Part shown: in pieces, positions 46,926 to 56,728 of the stretch | How positions within the stretch are numbered: position 1 is the stretch's first letter | Layout of the letters: each line of letters starts with the position of its first letter | Origin: Odiellus spinosus | Lineage: Eukaryota > Arthropoda > Arachnida > Opiliones > Phalangiidae | NCBI GenBank assembly: GCA_963920705.1 | Contig: CAWUCO010000199.1 | Span: forward strand, 1-64,000 | DNA length: 64,000 nt | Direction of reading: 5' to 3' | Translations under genes and position numbers: made by a program | The notes under the pieces: generated by a model | Told to the model about the DNA's origin: nothing | Databases searched by the model: none | Seen by the model: only the letters and a program-made list of their open reading frames with translations

Positions 46926-46956
46926 TACTGTGTTTTAATTATATTTATATATTTCG

Positions 46957-47304
46957 CTAGATGGCCCTGCTTATAGCCGCACCTGTTACAGATCCTAATA
47001 CCGAGAGCAGGGGTGCCAATAACAGAGGTAAAAAACCACCTTTTTGTACTAGAATTTTTTTCTTTTTAGAAACTGGAATATTTTCTGAAATACTTCGAAT
47101 AAATTCGCGATGTTTAGCTAGCCGTTTCTTCTCTGCGACTGATAATTTGACATTCCCGCTTAGTATATTTAAACAACATTCCGTCAAAGCTAGAATCTCA
47201 TCCCTTTTGGCTAGCTGTATTATGGCTCGACGCTGTTTGGTGTTACATACGCATAAAAACTTTAAAAACTCGATATTGTGCTTCAATTTTTCTGATTTAT
47301 TCAT
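46957..47304 (-). CDS. Polinton small basic/hydrophobic protein, 115 aa
   Basis: ATG 47,304, just behind the ATPase stop at 47,308. The N-terminal 75 residues are basic and helical with several Cys. The C terminus reads KKKKILVQKGGF followed by a hydrophobic LPLLLAPLLSVLG stretch. This basic-then-hydrophobic ending recurs in adintovirus and Polinton late proteins and suggests a membrane-active virion component. The function is inferred. Confidence 0.6.
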   Translation of the reverse strand: MNKSEKLKHNIEFLKFLCVCNTKQRRAIIQLAKRDEILALTECCLNILSGNVKLSVAEKKRLAKHREFIRSISENIPVSKKKKILVQKGGFLPLLLAPLLSVLGSVTGAAISRAI

Positions 47305-47307
47305 GTC

Positions 47308-48002
47308 TCATTTAGGTAGAAACACAGCCGCTTCCTCTCCTGGTATGATACCGGTCCGCAGTCTATGTTCATCTGAGGTATTTGGTTTCAGATCGATGAA
47401 TAAATACCCATATTTTTTAGCTACAGCCTGTTGGAAGGCGTCTATAACGTATTTAGTATTTGTCGGCGATATTTGCTTGGCTAGGGTATAAATACTCGAT
47501 TTGTCTCTAGGTGTTGCAAAGAGACATATATAGTGGGAGTTTAAATTCAGGGTTCTTATTTCTTTCCCCGGGTAGTATAAGTTTTGCATTAAAATTAAAA
47601 CACTCGTATTTCGATGATGTGAGCCACGTATGAATAAATTTGTAATGCTTTTATTATTGGCTACTTCACAAAGCAGATCGTCGATAATAACTAAATTTCT
47701 AGTCCCAGAGTTCAAATCATTATCATCGAGCAAACCCTCGTGAAATTCTACCGAAGGAACCTTTTCATGGATCCAATTAAATAACTTAGGTTGAAATTCT
47801 GTATAGCAATAAATTATTCTTTGTGGACAGGGATTTATAGTTACTTCCTTATGCGCTATAAGATTCGCTACGAAATAGCTTTTCCCGCTCTGAGTACCTG
47901 AAATTAGATAAATTGTACGTTTCTATGCGGTTGGTTGTAAATTTATTTGTCCATACTTCCTGCGATCAGACCGGTGAATGGGTGACTCAGACTTAGGTCC
48001 AT
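47308..48002 (-). CDS. Polinton packaging ATPase, two exons
   Basis: Proposed exon 1 48,002-47,957 and exon 2 47,897-47,308 (211 residues). The intron (47,956-47,898, 59 bp) begins GTATGG and ends TTTCAG. Unspliced, the frame stops after 19 codons. Splicing assembles the Walker A loop, with STQSGKS right after the junction; Walker B is NLVIIDDLL. This places it in the FtsK/HerA-type (A32-like) ATPases that pump DNA into capsids. A HPFTG start before the P-loop is typical of the Polinton group. The intron immediately before the P-loop is unusual. No defect is seen. Confidence 0.87.
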
Positions 48003-48036
48003 GATTGTAATGAGACCATCTCCGTAGGTACGATAG

Positions 48037-48044
48037 GTTTTATA
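48037..48044 (-). promoter_or_regulatory. TATA box of ATPase gene
   Basis: TATAAAAC on the minus strand, about 35-42 bp before ATG 48,002. Confidence 0.5.
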
Positions 48045-48093
48045 TTAAAATTAAAAATTAGAGACTCGGTTCGAAAATGAAGGATTGATTTTA

Positions 48094-48813
48094 TTAGGGT
48101 GTAACATCTTCAGTTTTCAATAGTAATTTTTTGGAGATACAGGCAATATTACAAAGTATATATTCGCAGAATTGTTCACCCAGAAATGTATTCGATACGA
48201 ATTCATCCGTGATCTCGGAGTAGCTCATCTTACCCATGGCCGTTGCGTAGTTCATTTCCACCCGGGTATTCCAGTCGTACATCACGCAGTCGTGTTTTGT
48301 TTGGGATGGGTGGTCGGTTTCACACCCGTAGCACATTGCGGTGATTGTTTCCGATAACTGCCCGAGTACGCTTTTTTTAATTTTATCATAGACCCGTTTG
48401 ACTTCTTCCAGGAAGGTTATAACCTCGTCGAATTTCTCCAAGAAAGATCGCCATAGGAGTTTTGAAATGGCAAACCCAACTCTTGTGGGGTATAGTTCGC
48501 CGTAATTTGCCCCGCTACCAGGTCGCATCTCTCGTATGTTGAGAATTCTGATGTCTCGAAATTCGGTTAACTCAACTCGCTTCGTTTCAGACCCCTCGAA
48601 GAACCAAGCAGGCGGGGCAATTTTCTGATCCTCTAGGAATGACGTGATATCCGCTCGAGCTCGGTATAGCTCCAGGAATTCTGCCTCGGTCAACGTTATT
48701 AGGGAACTTCCATTCAGACATCCTAGTTGAATTTCGCAGTTCGGCGTTACCCCAATTCCTTTGAGGGGTGAGATTGGAAATATTTTGGCGGTGAGCCTAA
48801 ATAGAAAATACCG
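48094..48813 (-). CDS. Polinton protein of unknown function, about 200-240 aa
   Basis: The frame is open from 48,813 to the stop at 48,094 and protein-like throughout (SPLKGIGVTPNCEIQL, then LTEAEFLELY, PPAWFFEGSETKRVE, and a Cys-rich C-terminal part), but has no ATG near its start. An acceptor-like TTCTATTTAG lies just inside (48,806-48,797), so a short first exon may be spliced on; a TATATAAAG box sits at 48,848-48,856. Another ATG (MSEWKF) at about 48,721 is in a different frame. Similar proteins are, from memory, frequent in arthropod Polintons; the function is unknown. First leftward gene beside the right TIR. Confidence 0.6.
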   Translation of the reverse strand, partial: RYFLFRLTAKIFPISPLKGIGVTPNCEIQLGCLNGSSLITLTEAEFLELYRARADITSFLEDQKIAPPAWFFEGSETKRVELTEFRDIRILNIREMRPGSGANYGELYPTRVGFAISKLLWRSFLEKFDEVITFLEEVKRVYDKIKKSVLGQLSETITAMCYGCETDHPSQTKHDCVMYDWNTRVEMNYATAMGKMSYSEITDEFVSNTFLGEQFCEYILCNIACISKKLLLKTEDVTP

Positions 48814-48847
48814 TTATTCCAAGTCCGGCTATCGTCTAATAAGCTAC

Positions 48848-48856
48848 TTTATATAC
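48848..48856 (-). promoter_or_regulatory. TATA box of first leftward gene
   Basis: TATATAAAG on the minus strand, about 120 bp inside the right TIR boundary; predicts a start near 48,825. Confidence 0.55.
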
Positions 48857-48973
48857 ATACATTTTCAATCCTTTCGCAGTCGATGAGAGAATAAGTAAAA
48901 ATTTAATTGTATATTTCTTTTATACTACCGGTTGTTTACTTTTCAATTTAAAAAGCCCCTCCTACACGTAACT

Positions 48974-49713
48974 GCTTGTTTACATTACCTCTTGAAAACA
49001 CTTATCACTCACTTTTCATTTATATATAAGCCTAAAATATAATACCGGTTAAGCCTACAAGAATTTCCGACGTGAAATATTTCGGTTTTCCCGTCAGTCT
49101 ACCGATTCTAATTTAAAACGCGCGCGGTTAATTACCCACACGTCGCGGGATGACACCCTTTCGCCCTCTCCTCTGTTTTAAGACTTTAAGAATAAATAAT
49201 TCGTTTAATCATAGCAGCCTTCTTTCCCTATTAGCTCTATTTCAAAAGATAAACACCGAACTCGAACGCTGATAAGCATTTGGAACTAGTGATATTCCAG
49301 ATTTCTTATCTGCCGTTGTAAGCTTCCGAAACTACGGCGTCTTATCACACCCTCTATACGTAGAACCAAGGGTAGCTCTCCACGGGGTGAACGTTCTTCT
49401 CTACCCGACGTTAAATCGACGCTCTTACCCGTCGAAGCCAAATTAGCATTGCCACTCCATAGCACCCAAGACCAAAACTGCCACCCCGATATTCACGATT
49501 TCTTATCTGCCGCTGTGAGCTTCCGAAACAGCGGAGTCTTATCACACCCCTTTGCGGGGTGTCGCTGGCATAGGTCTGCGGCTATACCGCCTTTCAATTG
49601 CCGGGAGAATATCCGGGGAAATGTCCGTCGAAGGAAAATTAACATTACCACCCCATAGAACCCATGATCAAAACTGCCACCCCGTGATAGTCAACTCTCA
49701 TTTTTTATTTACT
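48974..49713 (-). repeat. Polinton right terminal inverted repeat
   Basis: Complement of 34,886-35,628 with only two visible differences, so the insertion is young. Confidence 0.95.
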
Positions 49714-49719
49714 CCTGTG
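49714..49719 (+). repeat. 6-bp target site duplication, right copy
   Basis: CCTGTG, identical to 34,880-34,885. Confidence 0.95.
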
Positions 49720-49950
49720 GTACCTCGATGTCAAGTCTCTGAGAATCATTTGCATCAACAATAAATTCTAACTCTTCCTGAATTGGATCTAATATATTGC
49801 GATTAATCGTTATTTCATGCTTCTGATACAACGTTGTACGGGTAGTTTTGAAGAATAGCTGCTGGTGCAAAATTTTTCCTCCGCAAACCATTATTAAAGG
49901 GAGAATGCAACCTAACAACAAGTAATTTTTTATCGATTCCTTATTGTTTA
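49720..49950 (-). pseudogene. Helitron N-terminal piece split off by the Polinton
   Basis: Minus-strand frame reading LLGCILPLIMVCGGKILHQQ through LDIEVPQ, ending at the target duplication. When the Polinton and one duplication are ignored, the same frame continues at 34,885 into VNPECDQG and the Rep half, so both pieces were one reading frame. About 49,905-50,135 recurs at 17,950-18,160; within it, minus-strand CAG/GTAAGT (near 50,015) and ATTTTCAG (near 49,965) may bound an old intron. Confidence 0.75.
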
Positions 49951-50135
49951 AATAGGCCTAATCCACTACTGAAAATATTTACAAACAAATATTAAACTAG
50001 AAATAAATTTAAAACTTACCCTGAAAATAGGCTTAGTGGGATTCATGGAGGTCCTGTTTTCCTCGCGTGTATGGTCTAGCGACCAATCGCACGCGACGTA
50101 AGTCTCGTGGAGATCTCATTGGAAGTTCTGTGTCC

Positions 50136-50377
50136 CAATCAATACCTTCTACCCACAATTTTTGAAACAGACATTTTACTCGTATAAAAAAAAATGGCGA
50201 AAATAGACCAATGGGATCAAAAACTCGAGCTGATGCTAGTAGTACGCTTCTTTTAGTGTTTTTCTTGGTCTTCAAAAACTCCACTAACGCCGACACGTTG
50301 AAGGTTAACTCGTCTGTCTCAGAATTATACGAAATCACAAGAACCTTCAATGTCGAGTTTTCGGAGGTTAACGCCAA
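50136..50377 (-). pseudogene. BEL/Pao pol: RT-RNase H connection fragment
   Basis: The frame contains TKRSVLLASARVFDPIGLFSP and CLFQKLW...GIDWDTELP, a hallmark of the BEL/Pao polyprotein after the RT. The sequence beyond GIDWDTELP leaves the family and enters the repeat shared with 17,950. It continues, after frame breaks, from the RT fragment upstream. Confidence 0.8.
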
Positions 50378-50422
50378 AGATCTTTCTTCGTGAGCTTCTT
50401 GTTCTTCCCATCATTTTGACAA

Positions 50423-51330
50423 CTACTTCGAGTTGGAAACCCATTTACGAAGGTTCATGCCGGCTCGAGCTAGTATGTCTTTTGACTGATGGAATAATGT
50501 CTTCGCTTCTTCAATGCCGGGTGGGCTAGTTACCAAATCGTCCACATAAAGGCTTCTCATAAGTTCCTTGCAGGTATCGGGATATTGATGCTGATATTGG
50601 GCGAAATGGTATTTCAACGTTGCAGCCAAAAGGAACGAACTCGACCTGACACCAAACAGGACTCTGGCCATCCGAAAGAGAATGAATTGAATGCGTTCGT
50701 TTGGACTTGGCAACGACTTTATCCATAGGAATCTGGTATATTCTCGATCTTGAATGCCTTTTCGATGTCCGCCATAATAGCTAACTTGCCCATTCGGAAT
50801 CTCATCAAAATTACCAAAAGATCCGGATTCAAGTTTGGACCAGAGCTTAAGAGCGAGTTTAATGACGGTAGTTTCTTTTCATGAGCTGCTGCATCGTAAA
50901 CGATTCGGAATGTTGTCGTCTCCTTATACTCTCTAAATACCGGAAAGTGTGGAATATAATACTTTGGTCTTTCCGAATTTATCATTCCTGGCGGTACTTC
51001 TTCTACTATGCCTTGTATCTTGATATCTGTAGTATAGTACAGGACTTTGCTGAAACTTCTTGGCTAAACCTTGCATTCGTCTACTAGCCAATCCGTAGTT
51101 GCTTCCCAGGCAGTGTTGACTTTCTTTCCATGGTAAATGAACCATCTTGAAACCGGACTGTGGAATTAGGCTTGAATAGTATTTCTTCATCCGTCTTTGA
51201 GATAGGCTTTTATTCTTTAATCCCTAGGGATTCCAGTTCCCAGAATGCTTTTAATTCAGTGTTGGTTTCATCTTCGAGTTCGACTGATACCTTCATGATG
51301 ACTACGGCTTGAGCGAAAACGTTGGACGTC
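50423..51330 (-). pseudogene. BEL/Pao reverse transcriptase fragment
   Basis: Broken minus-strand frames: FWELESLGI and PNSTVRFQDGSF (near 51,230-51,140), YYIPHFPVFRE...FRIVYDAAAHE with LPSLNSLLSSGPNL and MADIEKAF (50,985-50,719), then FGVRSSSFLLAATLKYH and the catalytic YVDDLV (near 50,545). These are the BEL/Pao RT motifs in order. Several stops and frameshifts are present. It lies between the protease fragment and the connection domain. Confidence 0.85.
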
Positions 51331-51386
51331 ATGGACGCTGGACCTTGTACTCAGTTTGGAGATTTCTAAAGCGCTATGTCGTTTCT

Positions 51387-51399
51387 CACATAACGTACT
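51387..51399 (+). repeat. 13-bp target duplication of the GC-rich insertion, left
   Basis: CACATAACGTACT, identical to 51,861-51,873. Confidence 0.9.
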
Positions 51400-51860
51400 C
51401 ATCAGGTGTGATTGTTAAGGGGGTGCTCCGTAATCAAGTACAATACACCCCCGCCAATCCTTGCGGCTACATCATTTGTCCCTAAAGTGCCGCACGCGAA
51501 ACCGTGCCCGGAACGGGTAACAAGGCCAAAAAGCGGGAACCGAAGAACCCCAGACCAGTGCTCCCACACACACGTGAGGAGGCTAAGGCAGCAGAAGGAA
51601 AGGTATATGGCTTGGCGACCAGAACCCACACAGCAGTACCATACGGCCCCAGTAATATAACCGTGACCCAACAAGACCGACTCAAAGGCAGAGGGAGCTG
51701 CCAGGGCCCAGTTCGGGCCCTGCGAGTCGGCCGGGTGTGGGCGAGACGGCCGTGTTCCAATTCGCGGAACTAGGACGGATCCTAGAACTCGGGCCCCCTC
51801 ACCACGACAAGGATGGAACACTACCCCACCCTGCGCACGGACAGGTGGGGGGGAGGGGGT
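51400..51860. mobile_element. GC-rich retroposon inserted in BEL pol
   Basis: 461 bp with much higher GC than its surroundings, exactly bounded by a 13-bp direct duplication and lacking inverted repeats. That points to target-primed retroposition (SINE or truncated LINE). Overlapping long open frames here on both strands are effects of composition, not genes. I found no clear tRNA promoter boxes. Confidence 0.7.
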
Positions 51861-51873
51861 CACATAACGTACT
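51861..51873 (+). repeat. 13-bp target duplication, right
   Basis: CACATAACGTACT. Confidence 0.9.
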
Positions 51874-51925
51874 GCCCATCCAAGTCTGCTCTCCATTATA
51901 ACAAACGAATCGTTGAGTCGATGAA

Positions 51926-52421
51926 TTAAACCCGTGACATGGATATGTCCTTTTGAACCGCTTGCCCTTGGATTTCATAGATATCAGCTAGTTGGACTCC
52001 TCTTTGGGCCATTCTCCGTCTAATATCTTCTCGGGGCATGCTGATAACTGCCCCTAGTATCTTGGGACTCTCAAAAACTGACAATTCGAAATGGCTGGTC
52101 GGACCGTATACGTTTCTCAGAATGACCTTGACTTTTCTTCGTATTGATATTTTTGATTTATTACTCTCGAAACCTCCGACAGAGATCGTTCCTTGTCCTA
52201 TCACCGGTAAGTTCAGTTTTTTTTATTACGTCTTGCGTTATGAACGACCGTTGCGCCCCTTTATCTAGCAGACATCTTATAGGCTGCCTCGTACCATTTC
52301 CTTCAACGTAGACTACGATTGTTTGTAGAAGGACTTGTTGTTGTTCCTTTATAGGAACATTGAGACTGTCGCTGTATTGTCTTCCGCTCGTTTTACTTCT
52401 GCTTGTGCTGAATTTTCGCAT
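51926..52421 (-). pseudogene. BEL/Pao aspartic protease fragment
   Basis: Two minus-strand frames (52,421-52,161 and 52,204-51,926). The first has VVYVEGNGTRQPIRCLLDKGAQRSFI, the DUF1758 retropepsin site, with Lys replacing the Ser/Thr of D-S/T-G. The second continues SISVGG-like strands and PREDIRRRM. It would have cleaved the polyprotein; the active-site change and frameshift near 52,200 inactivate it. The gag region is absent: repeat F starts at 52,428. Confidence 0.8.
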
Positions 52422-52427
52422 GAAAAA

Positions 52428-53105
52428 TTTGAACTTTATGACAATGTCGACATCAACTTTAGTTTGAATTCAAATATTATGAAAATATTTGCTCGAATAT
52501 AAATGAGATTTTCATCACAATCTTGATGGCGTGAAACTTTGGGATACATCAGAAGTATATTATATGAGAAGGTTCTCCAAAGACACCACTTATCAAAAGT
52601 CTATCACTTTATTTCATAAAAGTAGCTTAATACTATCAGCGCAAATGTCCCCCTACAGTTTACGTCATAGCACATCTTTTAAATCTAACCAAAAAGTCAT
52701 CACCTCTGTCTGGCTCCAGTGATTTAGACTCTTCAGTTCGATATTTTGAGTCGGGATTGAGAGATACGGAATTAGGCTTGCCGCGCTTGCCTATATCGTC
52801 TTCCCCTCAACTCGGCGGAATTTCTCCTAAGAGTGTCGCTTTTGTGGAATAAAATGGAATAAAATGATAGACTTTTGGTTTGAATTTAAAGTTTGAAATC
52901 GATTTGGATACGCTAGTGTGGATGTAGGTTAAATTATCTGATTAATTCCAATAAACATTTTTCGGTTTATCAATGATAATGAAGGCATCTTCGGGCTGTG
53001 ACGTCCGTCTAACTTGGCAGTAAAAAATAATTTCATCGCTTTTAAATCAACTTATCGAGTGATGTGTTAGTAGAAATCCAGAATTAAATTGGAGAATTTA
53101 TTTCC
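52428..53105 (+). repeat. Dispersed repeat F, copy 2
   Basis: Matches 15,243-15,385 joined to 16,940-17,570, including an embedded MITE C (52,593-52,879). Confidence 0.85.
52593..52879. mobile_element. MITE C, copy 3
   Basis: CAAAAGTCTATCACTTTATT start and GACTTTTGG end; internally deleted relative to copy 2. Confidence 0.8.
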
Positions 53106-53270
53106 AATGACTTCTTCACGGAAATAATTTCATTATTCGGGAGTTTAATGTTTTCCACTATTTTACGAGATTTGGCCTTTGCATTAGTTATCTCATTAAT
53201 AATACACCAAAGTTTAGATTTATCATTTCCAACAGCATTGACTTTTTTGAATAGTACTCTCATTTTACTT
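53106..53270 (-). pseudogene. Scrap of a non-LTR retrotransposon ORF2
   Basis: A 54-codon minus-strand frame containing NDKSKLWCIINEIT and KLPNNEIIS. This is the helical linker between endonuclease and RT in many LINEs (Jockey, RTE or related). It has no flanking domains. Recognised from pattern only. Confidence 0.5.
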
Positions 53271-54565
53271 TTTTTACCTTATCACTAGTATAATCAATAA
53301 TAATTAATGAGAAGTACTTGCAGTGCTTCCTCTTGATTTTTTTAATTGAATAATTCCTGAAAAATTATGGTTTATCATTTAACTAATTCAACTTTTGTAG
53401 ATTAAAAGTTTATTTGATTAAAATTTATTTATATATTCAATTAAATATTAGACAATTAGTTTAATTAAGCTAGTTATTTAAAAATAACTAGACATTTATT
53501 TACTGATTTTTTCATATATATCCCTCTCTTCTACAAACTTTAGGTATTTTGATTTGGAGGATTTATCTTATCTCCTGGAAAAATCCTAAAACTTGCCCCA
53601 AAACTAGAGAATATGCCAAATCAAACGCGTAATAAAAGGCAAGCAAATGATACACGCACGTGAACATGGGAACCTCCAGTTTCTGAAAAGGATAAATATT
53701 TCTCTTTCAAATCCCTCTTTTCACCCCCACCAGTTGTTACTCTGGGTTTTCATTCAGATATTATTAATGTCAATTAAAGCATAAAAATTTCTCCCTGAGC
53801 GAAAATAGATAAATATTTTCTACCTTTGTTAACCTTTAACCTTTGGGTTTAAGTTTTGTTCCAAAAATTTGATGAGTGCAAACGTTTTATCATAACTGCT
53901 GACTGGTAATAACTGCAGAATTGACAAACTATGATGTTTTGACGGTCCATAATTAAGTCAATTCCAGCTACTAAAACAAGAGAAAACAATGCAACGAAAT
54001 TGAAATTTTGCAATAATATTTTTCAAAGTGTTATCAACTTTTGGTATAATCAAATACGGCGTGGTATTTTAATCACATTACAATAATAATTAGTGTTATA
54101 ACTTAAATTATAATAAAACATTAAAATAATTTACAAGACTGCTACTGCATGGTTAAAAGCAACGATTTATTAAATATACGTTTGTAGGACTGGAAAAGGA
54201 GAGATTTCCTTTTCAATCCTCCTAAATTTACAAGAAAACAAAACTCGTTCTTCATGAGAAACTTGAAAAAAGATGCACAATAGGAAACTACATCACACTG
54301 GACATAGCTGTATAGACCACTTCGACGGTAGAAAAGGGCATCCTTCAGTATCAGGGATACAAAAGGGGGTGAACCCCGCGTTCTCACTCCATATGAGCTC
54401 ATGTTACCAGCTTTTCTACCGTCAAAACGGCTTATTGTGTGTGCTCCCCCTATAGCAGGCATTTAACATTCCATCAAAATTTTACTTAACCCCTTCAGTG
54501 GCAGTCTTGAAAATTATTTTAATATTTTAAGTTATTCACCAAGAAATTTTTGCATAGGATTAAAT
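53271..54565. other. AT-rich noncoding region
   Basis: No gene is seen. A perfect 13-bp inverted repeat (GACGGTAGAAAAG near 54,323 and its complement near 54,411) brackets about 75 bp. Confidence 0.5.
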
Positions 54566-54832
54566 CTTATTGATATTATAATTTAACTCTTATTGATATT
54601 ATAATTTAACCGTTACTGATATTTTAATTTAACTCTTATTGAAATTTTAATTTACAAAAATTGATATTATAATTTAATTAAAATTTATATTATAATTTAA
54701 CTAAAATTGATATTATAATTTAACTAAAATTTATATTATAATTTAACTAAAATTGATATTATAATTTAACTAAAATTGATATTATAATTTAACTAAAATT
54801 GATATTATAATTTAACTAAAATTGATATTACT
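54566..54832 (+). repeat. 23-bp AT-rich tandem repeat
   Basis: About eleven degenerate units of ATTGATATTATAATTTAACT. Confidence 0.95.
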
Positions 54833-54904
54833 CAAATTTGACCATTTTGAAAAGTTTCTTGCAAATAAATTTATGCTTATACAGGAGTTGACGATGATTA
54901 CTTT

Positions 54905-55155
54905 TTAAATATGAAGTTTATTATATAGTATCAGTCCACTTCAGCGCAGGCCGAATTGTTAACTCCTTTTGAACTGAAGTATATTCTTTATTCTGTGCCA
55001 AAATGTTTGGAAAACCGGTTGGGGGTAGTACCATGTGTCCCCAGGTTTAGGCACAGAATAAAGTTAAAGTATATTCTTCAGTTCAAAAGGAGTTTGCAAT
55101 TCGGCCTGGGCTGAGGCGGATTGATAAAATATAATAAACCTCGTATTTAAAATGT
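54905..55155. mobile_element. Foldback MITE
   Basis: Arms with CCGAATTG, AACTCCTTTTGAACTGAAG and TTCTTTATTCTGTGCC pair around a loop of about 50 bp (55,000-55,050). Ends AAATAtGAAGTTTATTAT and complement. Confidence 0.85.
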
Positions 55156-56140
55156 AGTCTGTTGAAGACGAGTTTTTTAGAAGGGAAATGAGAAAAAATA
55201 GAGAGTAAGAGTTTCAGCCACGGCGAAACTCCATCCCTGCCCCAAAATTGTACATCGGACGCGGGGTGTATTTAAAATTTTGTCGAACGAAACGTTGAGG
55301 CTAGACGTTCATGCTTTAAACGTTTAAGGATCCGCCCATATAATAATTTAAAATTGGTTTGAAACCTTTATTGCTTATAATACGATAAATTTAATTTACT
55401 AATTTTCGAAAATAAATCTAATTTGATTTTTGATGAAAATCAATTTGGTAATAATCATACATCAAAACCAATGGTGAGAGAACAGTTTGAAATGCTATTA
55501 AACCAATTAACCAACGCGGCCTAGACGTTTTTGTCCGACGTTTAACAGTTGTTTAAACTCTAATATATAAATACAACTTACTATTTAGCTGTTTTCTAAA
55601 AATGAGGAAAATCTTCCACGTAAATACTACAAAGATTCCAAATAATAATACAAAAAAATATTTAGCTTTCTATCTGAAACGTTAAATGTAGTAATATTCA
55701 AAAATATTAATCAACTTACCAAATTATTATTCACCATTTATTATTGTTTTGGTTCTTCACATGATATCTTCACTTCTCACTTGGTCCAAAAATATTTGAG
55801 GGACAATGATGGACGCGCAGTCACCGCAGTTCAAGTTCAACGCGGACTACGCGGTCGCGGTTTATATGGAATGGATTCACTGAATTTTCATTCTTGTCGA
55901 TTGCGAATGGGGCTCTCTTCTTAACACTCCGTCGTTTTGCAAATATCCCTATTTAAGACTGTGTTGATGAACCAAACAAGCCCGTCAAAACAATCACGGT
56001 GTCTGAGTTGATCATGACGTCATAGGAGAAACTTATTCTCCTAAAGTTTTAAGGTTTTTTAAGAATTGTTCTGTAAATGTATATTATACTTTCATTCAAA
56101 TATGTTAAAGTGTTTATATAATATATAGAGAAAAAATACA
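55156..56140. other. Unassigned AT-rich region
   Basis: No supportable gene, repeat or structure. Confidence 0.5.
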
Positions 56141-56144
56141 AGTT

Positions 56145-56215
56145 GGGAAACCAAAATGTAACCTCCCCTACCCCGACGTTAAGGTAATCTAACCTAACCT
56201 AACCCTACCTAAAAT
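56145..56215 (+). repeat. Repeat end with TTAGG-like words, inverted partner at 61,863
   Basis: CAAGTTGGGAAACCAAAAT then ACCTCCCC and TAACCTAACC; the complement occurs at 61,863-61,940. The two could be ends of one 5.8-kb element or separate copies. Confidence 0.6.
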
Positions 56216-56348
56216 AAAAGATGAAAAGAAATGTAGAGTATTGGATGAGTAGAGGAAACAGCGTGCATTTCAATCATAATTCTCTATTTTACGGAGTATA
56301 AGTATTTTCCCTTAACCTCAAGGATACAGAGAATGCAAAAGAGAGTCA

Positions 56349-56475
56349 TGCGTTACCCATAATTACATGCGGCAGGTCGTAGACTCTTTAATATACACAC
56401 CAAATGAAATGTCCTGCGTTACCCATAATTATATGCGGCATGGCGTAGATTTCTTAATAGACACACCAAATGAAA
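56349..56475 (+). repeat. Tandem duplication of about 65 bp
   Basis: TGCGTTACCCATAATTA(C/T)AT ... ACACCAAATGAAAT occurs twice in a row. Confidence 0.9.
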
Positions 56476-56728
56476 TTTATTTTCTAAATAAATATGTAAA
56501 ATACATGTTCTTATAATATAAATTATCATTAGAGCATAGGCTGTACTGTGTGATTATCTTTGAGATAATCCACTGATTTGATAAAGACGAAGGATTTAGT
56601 CTGGGATGGCAATGAAGACAAGGAATTAAAACGACGAAGATTTTGTAGCAAGTTCCTCTTAGACAAACCAAGAAATATTGTAGACTGAATGTTTCATTTA
56701 CAACCCATTTTCGGTAGATGATGGGCAA

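Larger units (their letters stand above)
34886..49713. mobile_element. Complete Polinton/Maverick (adintovirus-like) element
   Basis: Starts AGTAAATAAAAAATGAGAG and ends with its complement, with TIRs of 743 and 740 bp and a CCTGTG duplication outside both ends. Length 14,828 bp. It encodes protein-primed polymerase, retroviral-type integrase, packaging ATPase, adenain-like protease, major capsid, penton-like and pX-like proteins, the defining Polinton set. Plus-strand genes occupy the left third; minus-strand genes fill the rest and converge at about 41.9 kb. Confidence 0.97.

Noticed and set aside
45546-47491. Plus-strand open frames opposite the integrase, ATPase and small virion genes
   Set aside because: They are antisense shadows of well-supported minus-strand genes.
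51402-51896. Long overlapping open frames on both strands in the GC-rich block
   Set aside because: They arise because GC-rich DNA has few stop codons; the block is a clean insertion with target duplications and shows no protein family feature.
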